Assembly: GCA_002451015.1 (NCBI GenBank)
Contig: DKBB01000248.1
Coordinates: 1-7,900 of the forward strand
DNA from: Acidobacteria bacterium UBA6911
Lineage (GTDB): Bacteria > Acidobacteriota > UBA6911
Reading direction: 5' to 3'
DNA: 7,900 nt
Part shown: one piece after another, positions 1-7,094 of the stretch
How the letters are laid out: each line of letters begins with the position of its first letter
How positions within the stretch are numbered: the stretch's first letter is position 1
Translations under genes and position numbers: made by a program
Notes under the pieces: model-generated
Told to the model about the DNA's origin: nothing
Databases searched by the model: none
What the model saw: only the letters and a program-made list of their open reading frames with translations

Positions 1-3000
1 GCACGGTATCCGATTCTCGGGGGGCGATAACTTATTTCCAATCCTCCGTTTGAAGGCAGAACGCCGCCTCCTAGGACGGAAGCCGCACCGCTGATCGAGT
101 TGGAACGGTAGGAACCGTAGGCTGTCAGGTCGAACCGGTTGTTGAGGGTGTGAATCTCACTGCGCATTCGGTACAGTTCGCGCCGGACATCAAGAGATTC
201 CTTTTCGGTGCGTTGCGGATATAGCGGACCATTGTCGATCGCTTTTCGAAACCAGTGCACGGCGCTGCTATTGTTTGAATCCTGCATCTGAAAATAACCC
301 AGGTCCTTTACCACGTTCAGATAGTCGGGACTCCGGGTGGCAACTGTTTCAAGTATAGGTACGGCTTCCTTTCTTCGGCCGGAATTGTGCAATGCATATC
401 CGAGCGCCAGTGCATATTCATCATTGAGTGGTTGAAGATCCGAAGCTTCTTTCAAGTGGACGATTGCCTTTTCGAGGTCGTTCGAACGCCGGTGTGCGAG
501 GCCGAGGATGTAATGCCTTGATGGCGTGCTTTCCATGGATATCGCCCGGGTCATATGCTCGATGGTTCTATCGTCCTGCCCCTGTTGGTAATAACACAAT
601 GCAATTTCTTCCTGGTATTCAACGGCCATAGCCAGGGGCAGTTCCGTTTCGTCCAGTGCAAGCAGGATCTCCTGTGCTTCCCGGTAGTTGCCGAACATGC
701 GCTGCATCCGTGCCAGTCGTAGTTGTATTTCAGGAGTGCGCGCCAAATTTTCAGACCGCATCCATACTTCGGATGCTTTGGCGTATTGGTGGTTTTCGGC
801 GTAAAGCGATCCAAGTTCTCTATACAGGCTGTCCCTGTCGACCGGATCAAGGGATGAGGATTCAGCCAGTGCCTGCTCCAGGTAATGGATTCCCATGCCC
901 GGCTTCCCCATTGCAGCATAGGTTCTGGCCAGGTAAAGCATTCCTTTGGCTGAGTCCTGTTTCTCAATTCTCGCACTGAAGATATTGCGTGCCTCGTCGA
1001 AGCGTTTCTGCTCAAAAAGGAGCATGCCGAGATCTTCATACGTCCGAATGTCTGCATCGTTTATAGACAGAGCGTTCCGATAGCTTTCCTCTGCAAGCCG
1101 TGGCTGTTTCAGCCGACCGTAGATGATGCCGAGCCGCCGGTACGCTTCCCCCTTCAACTCCGGGGGTGTTTGCGGTAGGCTGACGATCTTTCGATTGACG
1201 TCCAGTGCTGCGTTCCAATCCCGGGCAAGAGCCAGGCTTTCAGCTGCCTGTACAAGGGGGCCGACTGCTCCTTCCGGATCCAATTCGAAAGCCCTGAGGA
1301 AGTTTTTAGCTGCTTCCGGATAACGTTTTGCACCGTATTCAAGATTGCCTATCTCAATCTGGAAAGAAGATGAATCCGGATGATTTTGAGGAAGCAGCGA
1401 CAGTGCCTTCTCATAATCCTTCCGGGCTTTGTTGAAATCCCCCATTTTCTGGTAAATCAGGGATCGCAGCCTGAGTCTACGGAAGGTTTCCCCGCTATGG
1501 AGTGCACGGTTGACATTTTCAAGCGCCGAGGCGTGGTCTCCGGCATTCAGGGCAATCTCAGCCAGCATAAGTGGAATAGACGAGTCTTCCGAGTTTAGGG
1601 ATTGTGCTCTAGAAAGGGTCTTTTCGGCTTTGTCGATATGACCTTGTTTCCAGTAAAGGGAAGCCAGCTGTTTCAGAGCAATGAAAAGGACGGAATCATC
1701 CATATCCGTATGAACGGCCGTTTCCAGTTCTTGCAGGGCAGGGGCTTCCTGTCCAAGCTTCAGATACAGCATAGCGAGCGCAAAGTGATTCTCCCCGTCG
1801 GGGCGGATGGAGACAATCCGCCTGCGATATTTAACCGCCTCTTGAAGTTTTCCTGCGTCCTCAAGCGCCTGTGCCAGCGGAACAAGGGTTTCAAAGTCCT
1901 GATTCAATTCCGCAGCGCTGGAAAATGTCGCAGCCGCTTCATCCGCCCGCCCGGCAAGACTATAGACATATCCTAAAGACATGTAATTCCGGTGCCGGTC
2001 GGAGGGAGTGCGAACACCGCGAAGTATAAATGTGCGTGCTTCAATAGCGTGGTCGTAATCGCCTGCCTCGGTGTATAGATTGGCAAGAAACTCTCTGTCG
2101 TCAAGGTCCTCTTTGACAGACAGGGACATTTCCATCCACCGGATGGCATCGGCGAGCTTTTTCTGCTGATAGGCGAGCACGGACAGGCCTCGCAGCGTTT
2201 CCGGTTTTCCCGGTTCGAGTTTTTGCAGGTTCAATAACGCCCGCTCGGTCATGGGCCAGTCCTCGGCCTTTTTTGCCGCCTCGGCAACCGACCGCCATAC
2301 GATGATTTTTTGGGATTTGTCGCCCGCGAAGGCTTCGGCCTGGGAAAAGGCGCCGACCGCTTCTTCCCAGCGGCCCAGTTTTTCCAGTGTCACACCGACC
2401 CGCATCCAGTCGGCGGAATCCTTTGAGTCCCGGGCAAGGTTTTCGGCGATCGCAAGCGCATCCTCGTAACGGCCGTTACGCATGGCTGTATCGAAAGATA
2501 ATCTTTGATAGGACAGGGTAAGCTCCGGGTCACCCGGGAGGAGTTCCAGTGCGGCTTTCAGTTCATCGGCGGCCGCACCCCACTTTTCCTCGCGAATCGC
2601 CATGCTAACAATTGTGCGGTGGACGGTAACCTTGAACGGGATATCCTGGGAAGAACGGATGGCCCGATGATACGACTCAAAGGCGGCGGTCGGGTTTCCC
2701 GATCGTTCCTCGGTCAGACCTTTCCGGAACCAGTAAACTCCGTCCCGGTTCTCTTCGGGTATCGCCCGCATGGACTCCAGGGAATCTGAATAGCGGTTCA
2801 GCAGAATGGCCAGATCCGATGCCATGTTGAGCGCCAGAACCCTGTCCACCGGTGTCGCTTCAGGGGTAACCGAAATCCGTCTGAAATCTTCCAGCGCTTC
2901 TTCCAGGGCGCCCAGACTTTGGTATGCAAAGCCCCTGTACATCCGCGCGGGAATATACGCAGGACTTTTTCCCAAGATTATGTCTGCCTGTTTGATAACG

Positions 3001-3377
3001 TTGTCATAGTCTTTCAACCTGTAGAGCAGGTGGAGGTAATTGGCCCGAGCTTCCAGGTCCAGGGGATCGTTCGATAGGTATCTTTCGAATTCCTCTTTCG
3101 CTTCATCGAAGCGAAGCGACTGCATCAACTGATAGGCATGACTGAGGTAACGGTAGTTGGTGAATCGACGCAGCTGACTCTGAATCCAGGATTCTTGACG
3201 TTCGACCTGAAGTTGGTTCAGATAAGCTTCCGGGTCGATCCGGGCTTGCCCCCATGCTGAAGGCGGTAGTGCAGTAAGAATACATATCCAGAGTACAACG
3301 CCGCAAGGGAGCACATTCTTCCTATTCTTTTTCGAACAATATTGGTTCATATTCGATTTATTTCCCAGAATAGGCAT
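1..3377 (-). CDS. nfrA: NfrA-like secreted TPR/outer-membrane protein, 3' end cut by window edge
   Basis: This is the probable periplasmic/outer-membrane export partner of the NfrB-type glycosyltransferase encoded just upstream. The frame stays open from the ATG at 3377 to the left edge, giving at least 1125 codons with no stop. Seen in the protein: a basic start, a hydrophobic stretch (about residues 22-38) and a likely signal-peptidase site after AWG near residue 43. From about residue 73 to 1035 there are roughly two dozen TPR-like helical repeats, for example GYVYSLAGRADEAAATF and YRRLGIIYGRLKQPRLAEES. From about residue 1080 the character changes to RFDLTAYGSYRSN and a Gly/Ser-rich segment ending in GLEISYRPPRIGYR at the edge. 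I read that as the beginning of the NfrA C-terminal barrel domain. E. coli NfrA is about 990 residues, so this protein is markedly longer. The start at 3377 overlaps the nfrB stop and has a strong GGAGG. An ATG at 3350 (nine codons later) also keeps the signal peptide. NfrA identity is inferred from architecture and gene pairing; another large TPR secretin-like exporter is possible. Confidence 0.83.
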   Translation of the reverse strand, partial: MPILGNKSNMNQYCSKKNRKNVLPCGVVLWICILTALPPSAWGQARIDPEAYLNQLQVERQESWIQSQLRRFTNYRYLSHAYQLMQSLRFDEAKEEFERYLSNDPLDLEARANYLHLLYRLKDYDNVIKQADIILGKSPAYIPARMYRGFAYQSLGALEEALEDFRRISVTPEATPVDRVLALNMASDLAILLNRYSDSLESMRAIPEENRDGVYWFRKGLTEERSGNPTAAFESYHRAIRSSQDIPFKVTVHRTIVSMAIREEKWGAAADELKAALELLPGDPELTLSYQRLSFDTAMRNGRYEDALAIAENLARDSKDSADWMRVGVTLEKLGRWEEAVGAFSQAEAFAGDKSQKIIVWRSVAEAAKKAEDWPMTERALLNLQKLEPGKPETLRGLSVLAYQQKKLADAIRWMEMSLSVKEDLDDREFLANLYTEAGDYDHAIEARTFILRGVRTPSDRHRNYMSLGYVYSLAGRADEAAATFSSAAELNQDFETLVPLAQALEDAGKLQEAVKYRRRIVSIRPDGENHFALAMLYLKLGQEAPALQELETAVHTDMDDSVLFIALKQLASLYWKQGHIDKAEKTLSRAQSLNSEDSSIPLMLAEIALNAGDHASALENVNRALHSGETFRRLRLRSLIYQKMGDFNKARKDYEKALSLLPQNHPDSSSFQIEIGNLEYGAKRYPEAAKNFLRAFELDPEGAVGPLVQAAESLALARDWNAALDVNRKIVSLPQTPPELKGEAYRRLGIIYGRLKQPRLAEESYRNALSINDADIRTYEDLGMLLFEQKRFDEARNIFSARIEKQDSAKGMLYLARTYAAMGKPGMGIHYLEQALAESSSLDPVDRDSLYRELGSLYAENHQYAKASEVWMRSENLARTPEIQLRLARMQRMFGNYREAQEILLALDETELPLAMAVEYQEEIALCYYQQGQDDRTIEHMTRAISMESTPSRHYILGLAHRRSNDLEKAIVHLKEASDLQPLNDEYALALGYALHNSGRRKEAVPILETVATRSPDYLNVVKDLGYFQMQDSNNSSAVHWFRKAIDNGPLYPQRTEKESLDVRRELYRMRSEIHTLNNRFDLTAYGSYRSNSISGAASVLGGGVLPSNGGLEISYRPPRIGYR

Positions 3378-3393
3378 TAATTCGTCTTCCTCC
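3375..3393 (-). promoter_or_regulatory. Ribosome binding site and TAATG stop/start overlap joining nfrB to nfrA
   Basis: On the minus strand GGAGGAAG (3393-3386) lies inside the last codons of nfrB. It is followed after 8 bases by TAATG, in which the nfrB TAA (3379-3377) shares one base with an in-frame ATG (3377-3375). This favours 3377 as the nfrA start over the ATG at 3350, which is preceded only by a weaker, distant GGGA. The arrangement is typical of translational coupling, so the two proteins are probably made together from one transcript. Confidence 0.7.
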
Positions 3394-5269
3394 GATACGT
3401 GCTTCCGTATGTGGATTGAATTGCGGATGCTATGTCGCTGTGACTGGAAAGGCAGATTTCAAGAGGTTGTCCCAACAGCTTTTTAAGCTCCGTCAGGCGA
3501 TCGGCCGTGATGGCGTTCTCAGCAGCAAGCACCAATTTGCCTTCACTATTGATTTCAAGTGGAAAAACCCCGTACTCCGCGGCTGTGTCTCGAGAAACAA
3601 GATCGATAACATTTCTGGAGACAGCGGAGGGATCTACTTTTCGGGTTCTCATATGAAGCTGCAATCCAAGTGTTTCGACAAGGTGTTCTTCAGAGATCCA
3701 TCCGTTTTCCAGTAAAATCGCTCCGAGCGGTTGCGGATTTTCTTTCTGAATATCAAGCGCTCTGCTCAACTGCGAGACTGTGACGGATCGATTGGCTAGC
3801 AGCAGGTCCCCAAGCTTGCGGTGATAGTTTTTCATTACTTCTTCAGACGGGTACACATGGGCTGTTTTGTCCCACTGGATCGAGCTTCCCGTGAATTTGG
3901 ACCGGGTCCAGAGGAACAGGGCTCGAGCGGTAGCGGTTACATTTATGATATTTCCCCAAAGGAGACGCGGTGCGGAAAGAAGCGCTTCTTTTCCGTTATA
4001 GACCCAACGCACCCAGATGGCTCTCTGTACGAATCGAAGTAGGAGGAAGAATGTGTCTACCAGGATGAGATACCAGAGCCAAGTGTCTTTTTCGACAAGC
4101 GGTGGATAATGATAGGAATCCGGGAAGAGTTCACGCATAACCCAGATAAATATCATGATCAGGAAAACAAGGTATCCTAGAAAGATGGCTGTGTTGCTGA
4201 AAACCGCCTTCCTGTCTCTTGCAAGCCCATAATTTCGCATTAGGGGACCCGGCCAACCGAGACTCTCCCATCCCTGTAAGTTTATACCTAGTATCCACCT
4301 TGATTTCTGCCGCACAGCCTGCAAGAACCGGTCGGGAAAATACTCCAGGATTGCAACATAATCCCGGATAGTTTTTTGTCTGACGCGTCCGGTCCACCGG
4401 CTTTTCCGTTCAACCGAGCGACGGATTATTACCTGTTTGGCAAAGATCTGCTTAAGCCCATAGCGCCCCATGCGCAGGCCGAATTCGTAGTCCTCCGTTA
4501 GGGAATTGACATTAAAGGCGAAGTTGTCGTTGTCTTGAGCCATGAGCGAAAAAGTTCGACGGCTGAACGCGCATCCTACGCCCGCGGAAGGAACCACGCC
4601 GGTAAGTCGCTCGCGGACGACAATATCCTTTGAGTGGAATTCGGCGAACTCGTCTGCGTAATGACCCCCGGTAAAATTATTCCAGCTCCGTACCAGTGGA
4701 ATTACCGGGATTTGAACCATGTCCTTGCGTGGAATCAGATAGTTGAAGAGCTTCAGCGACAGGGGATGCACCACATCCTCGGAATCGGCCATGCAAAAGA
4801 TTTCAAACTGGATGTTGTTTGCTTTTTCAAATGAGAGGATGCCCTGGTAAATCCAGTTCAGGCAATCGGCCTTATTCGTAGGTCCGTTTTTGGGGCACAC
4901 GATCCTTTGTACATTGTCGTAGCTCTCCCGGACGATTTCAACCTCATGCTGCGTCTCCAGATCATTCGGATACGTACCGACAAAGATATGATACCGGGAA
5001 TAGTTCACATTGCGCAGGTTGTTTTCCAACATACGCCGGATTACAGGGGATTCATCCCATGCAGGAATCATAATTGCTATCGGTTTTTCCTCCTGATCCA
5101 GCAGCTGTTTTTCGGTCAGCGGGCTGTATTTGGGCAGAACGAACAGTCGACGGTACAGAGCCCTGAACAGGTAGTATAGGTCTACGAAGAAATCGTCCAG
5201 TCCGCTGATGAAAAAGACAATAGCGACAAAGACAAGTAGACAGTATGTAATCAGCAGTAGATAAGACAT
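3377..5269 (-). CDS. nfrB: NfrB-like membrane glycosyltransferase with C-terminal MshEN domain
   Basis: This is an inner-membrane processive family 2 glycosyltransferase, inferred to polymerise a surface polysaccharide from a nucleotide sugar on the cytoplasmic face. In the 630 residues one sees an N-terminal membrane helix (about 4-22), then GLDDFFVDLYYLFR (23-36). The GT-A catalytic domain (about 60-340) has IPAWDE (68-73), the acidic DSED motif (162-165), TED (258-260) and QKSRW (321-325, the QxxRW signature). Further hydrophobic helices lie near 357-378 and 397-415. The C-terminus carries a tandem MshEN motif (485-508 and 514-537, five-residue linker), then a T2SSE_N-type subdomain (about 545-622). 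In E. coli NfrB this region makes the enzyme respond to cyclic di-GMP. Here the first motif has K485 for Arg and R494 for Gly, and the second has P514 for Arg. The ATG at 5269 is directly preceded by an in-frame TAG, so no longer start is possible; no strong Shine-Dalgarno is visible before it. E. coli NfrB is somewhat longer (about 745). It is the first gene of the pair with nfrA. Confidence 0.9.
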   Translation of the reverse strand: MSYLLLITYCLLVFVAIVFFISGLDDFFVDLYYLFRALYRRLFVLPKYSPLTEKQLLDQEEKPIAIMIPAWDESPVIRRMLENNLRNVNYSRYHIFVGTYPNDLETQHEVEIVRESYDNVQRIVCPKNGPTNKADCLNWIYQGILSFEKANNIQFEIFCMADSEDVVHPLSLKLFNYLIPRKDMVQIPVIPLVRSWNNFTGGHYADEFAEFHSKDIVVRERLTGVVPSAGVGCAFSRRTFSLMAQDNDNFAFNVNSLTEDYEFGLRMGRYGLKQIFAKQVIIRRSVERKSRWTGRVRQKTIRDYVAILEYFPDRFLQAVRQKSRWILGINLQGWESLGWPGPLMRNYGLARDRKAVFSNTAIFLGYLVFLIMIFIWVMRELFPDSYHYPPLVEKDTWLWYLILVDTFFLLLRFVQRAIWVRWVYNGKEALLSAPRLLWGNIINVTATARALFLWTRSKFTGSSIQWDKTAHVYPSEEVMKNYHRKLGDLLLANRSVTVSQLSRALDIQKENPQPLGAILLENGWISEEHLVETLGLQLHMRTRKVDPSAVSRNVIDLVSRDTAAEYGVFPLEINSEGKLVLAAENAITADRLTELKKLLGQPLEICLSSHSDIASAIQSTYGSTYRRKTN

Positions 5270-6083
5270 CTATGTGTCCATATAGTTTTCTTATACCCGG
5301 ATTCAATCGACCGGGCAGAAAAACACACCCTTTTTTCATATCGGATAGAAATTTATTTATATGAAGAAAAGGAAAAAAATATTAAGGATAGGACGTTGGA
5401 GGTTTCATGCGGGATCAATACATAAAACGGATATAAAAATTCAGATCTGTGGTCTGTGATTATTATTGCCTCTTCCATCAGGCCAAAATAACAAGGAACA
5501 TTTTTCCTTAAGGCAATGAGCTTTCTGCTCCGGACCGTCTCTATCGTTTGATCCCATCCCGCTCCTGGATTTCGGTTACGGATGTTCGAAAGGGCTTCAG
5601 AGTTCCCCAGATACATATTTTCGTTTCATATCCTGCAGGCAATCTCGACATATAAAGATATCAAACTATCTCATTCAGAAAGCATTGTCAGTATCTGGCT
5701 ATGGCCGGAATCTCGATTTTTCCAAAACCTACTGATTTCAAATTTATCATAAAAGGTTGGTATGTCGGCTATCTTTAGGATGCCGAATAAACCGACCGCA
5801 CTTTTCCGCGTGCGCGATCCATGGTTTACACGAAATGAGTGCCACTGCGGTATTGGTTGGCTCCTCAATTGGGGATGCGTATTGTGATCATCCCTGAATC
5901 CGGGTCTATGTCTCTGAATTCAATGAGGAAATATTGAAACGCTCACAGGAATAAACTTTCTCACAGAGTCAGCCGATGAGTAACGAGAACTTGATAGCGC
6001 AGGTAGAAGTTATGTTGCTTTATTAGCTTAGAAAAGCAAAATCCCCATAAATGAAAACTTTATGGTAAGATCGGAGCGTCATT
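5270..6083. other. Gene-poor divergent intergenic region
   Basis: About 0.8 kb separates the divergently read nfrB and the AT-rich membrane-protein gene. Both sets of regulatory signals should lie here. I found no open frame with a good ribosome site and a recognisable protein. The longest candidates on the minus strand (5616-5353, 87 codons; 5868-5671, 65 codons) resemble nothing I know and lack a well-placed Shine-Dalgarno. A very AT-rich tract lies at 5334-5385. The region contains a nested inverted repeat (5465-5517) and two oppositely oriented copies of an 11-base sequence (5295-5305 and 5895-5905). I could not find a convincing sigma-70 promoter for either gene: the best -35/-10 pair before nfrB would leave a leader of only a few bases. 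Confidence 0.6.
5465..5517 (-). repeat. Nested inverted repeats upstream of nfrB
   Basis: ATTGCCT (5465-5471) pairs exactly with AGGCAAT (5511-5517). Inside it AAGGAA (5493-5498) pairs exactly with TTCCTT (5504-5509) around a five-base loop. Read on the minus strand, this could fold as one stem enclosing a small hairpin near its 5' side. It lies about 200 bases before the nfrB start and would be in the nfrB leader if transcription starts upstream of it. The inner hairpin is followed on the minus strand by GTTATTTT, so a weak terminator is an alternative. No known riboswitch consensus was recognised. Confidence 0.35.
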
Positions 6084-6539
6084 ATGAAGGTGGTTTTAGC
6101 GATTATTGTTCTCTCGACTTTTCTTTGCCCTCTAGGTGGTATAGCAGCAAGTATGTATTATAAAACTTTCAAATCAAAAAAAACTGACATGTCGCATGAT
6201 GGCGCGGACAATTTAGAAGATAAAGTGTTTTCCATTTTTTCATCTATCTATACAGTTATATCGGGTTTGTTCTTTCAAGCCTATTTTGTCCTGATATTTT
6301 TAGGATTCATACAATTTTTAAGAGAGGGATTCGATATTGATGGACCATACGGCTGGTTCATTAAAAATGTAATTACGTTTGAAGCATGTATATTTCTCGG
6401 GTCCCTACTTTCACTCTTGTTGACCTTTACGATGTCAAAAATTGTATCGCGTATTATTAAAAATAAAAAACAAGAGTTTAATGTCTGTAGCAAAAATGTG
6501 GTTGACGAGGTCTTAGAGAACGAAAGCACCCAATATTAA
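6084..6539 (+). CDS. Hypothetical membrane protein, AT-rich, 151 residues
   Basis: I do not recognise this family. Three hydrophobic segments are visible: residues about 3-23 (VVLAIIVLSTFLCPLGGIAA), 53-77 (centred on GLFFQAYFVLIFLGF) and 93-118 (CIFLGSLLSLLLTF). The first is followed by a short, strongly basic then acidic linker (KTFKSKKTDMSHDGADNLED). After the last helix comes a basic stretch (RIIKNKKQ) and an acidic tail (DEVLENES), which suggests the C-terminus is cytoplasmic. The first segment could instead be a signal peptide. A well-placed GGAG (6073-6076) with a seven-base spacer supports the ATG at 6084. The gene is much richer in A/T than its neighbours: two 60-base lines inside it contain only 19 and 23 G/C bases, whereas the flanking conserved genes are near half G/C. 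That points to recent transfer or relaxed selection. It stands alone, with no operon partner and no visible mobile element. Confidence 0.62.
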   Translation: MKVVLAIIVLSTFLCPLGGIAASMYYKTFKSKKTDMSHDGADNLEDKVFSIFSSIYTVISGLFFQAYFVLIFLGFIQFLREGFDIDGPYGWFIKNVITFEACIFLGSLLSLLLTFTMSKIVSRIIKNKKQEFNVCSKNVVDEVLENESTQY

Positions 6540-6785
6540 AGCCTTCCAGCGAAAGGCACAATAGAATCGATCCGTTCCACAGATTTGTTATTGAGAATCC
6601 GATCGACATATTTTCTGCAATTTCTCCATGGGTGCTATAGGGCGCGGTCCCGTGGTGAACAGCCTCAAATTGTAAGCGGTACTATGAGTTGCTGTGATCG
6701 TCTCCAATTCATCCCTTCCCAATCAATTCTGCATTGAACTGCAATCCGTTTTCGTATCAACTTTTTCCTGAGACTTCAAAAGGCG

Positions 6786-6810
6786 GATTCACCAGGTGAA
6801 TCTGTATAAT
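6786..6810 (+). promoter_or_regulatory. Perfect 17-base palindrome adjoining a TATAAT box
   Basis: GATTCACC (6786-6793), one central A, then GGTGAATC (6795-6802) form a perfect inverted repeat. Two bases later an exact consensus -10 box, TATAAT (6805-6810), points toward the Hsp33 gene. No TTGACA-like sequence sits 16-18 bases upstream of it (GGCGGA for a 17-base spacer). If this is a promoter, it would need an activator. Alternatively the palindrome is a repressor operator covering the spacer. The same bases could also fold as a six-base-pair hairpin with loop CCAGG. No trans-acting regulator is encoded in the window. Confidence 0.4.
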
Positions 6811-6974
6811 TCATGTGTAGGGAGAATGTTCCAAGAAGATCTGTGGCGTTAATTTCCTTGCAGGTGGTATCCTTTTATGCACAACAATTCATTTATGGAG
6901 CCCCATCCTGTATTATTTTCGGGTGTTTCCTTATGATGGGACGGTAATTTTCTCCCGGTACGCCCTGCCGCCCG

Positions 6975-7005
6975 CGGAATCCGGGGCGACACTTTTGGGA
7001 TTCCG
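6975..7005. repeat. GC-rich inverted repeat upstream of the Hsp33 gene
   Basis: CGGAATCC (6975-6982) is exactly complementary to GGATTCCG (6998-7005), with a 15-base loop. It sits in a short GC-rich block (about 6956-7007) inside AT-richer surroundings, roughly 90 bases before the Hsp33 start. No T-run follows on the plus strand, so it is not a typical intrinsic terminator. It may be an RNA hairpin in the leader or a protein binding site. Confidence 0.4.
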
Positions 7006-7094
7006 GCGTTTGTGCTTGAGATTAGCTATTTCGAAGAGTGCTTGGGTAAAATCTTGAGTCTATTGGTACGGGATTCCTCTAATGAAGAGTCGAC

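Larger units (their letters stand above)
6540..7094. other. Gene-poor region between the membrane-protein gene and the Hsp33 gene
   Basis: No convincing gene is present in these 555 bases. Just after the membrane-protein stop, GCCTT (6541-6545) and AAGGC (6553-6557) could form a five-base-pair hairpin, but no T-run follows, so a terminator is doubtful. A 44-codon frame at 6813-6947 (start MCRENVPRR, hydrophobic later) has no properly spaced ribosome site, and I do not call it. Two clearer structures are listed separately: a palindrome with a TATAAT box (6786-6810) and a GC-rich inverted repeat (6975-7005). Short protein-like but stop-interrupted reading frames occur on the minus strand at about 6536-6722. 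Confidence 0.55.

Noticed and set aside
551..1057. 168-codon open frame on the minus strand
   Set aside because: It lies inside the TPR gene in another frame on the same strand, and its product shows no domain pattern. The TPR frame through here reads as clean repeats, so this is a shadow.
4700..4725. tRNA T-arm-like GGTTCAAATCCCGG on the minus strand
   Set aside because: It encodes MVQIPV within the glycosyltransferase, and no acceptor, D or anticodon arms fit around it.
5361..5459. Short basic plus-strand frame beginning MKKRKK
   Set aside because: 32 codons in an AT-rich tract with no ribosome site; the lysines simply reflect the A-rich sequence.
5353..5616. 87-codon minus-strand open frame upstream of nfrB
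   Set aside because: No well-spaced ribosome site, no recognisable motif and an unremarkable composition. An open frame of this length is plausible by chance.
5671..5868. 65-codon minus-strand open frame
   Set aside because: No family resemblance and no clear Shine-Dalgarno; most likely non-coding.
5972..5992. CCGATGAG...GAGAAC resembling a hammerhead ribozyme core
   Set aside because: The core bases do not match CUGAUGA and GAAA, and the flanking stems needed for the fold are absent.
6015..6039. TTGCTTT / AAAGCAA inverted repeat before the AT-rich membrane gene
   Set aside because: A seven-base AT-rich stem with an 11-base loop in AT-rich DNA is weak and has no T-run or other supporting signal.
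6813..6947. 44-codon hydrophobic frame downstream of the TATAAT box
   Set aside because: The only upstream purine-rich stretch, AGGTG, is about 14 bases from the ATG, and the product is not recognisable.
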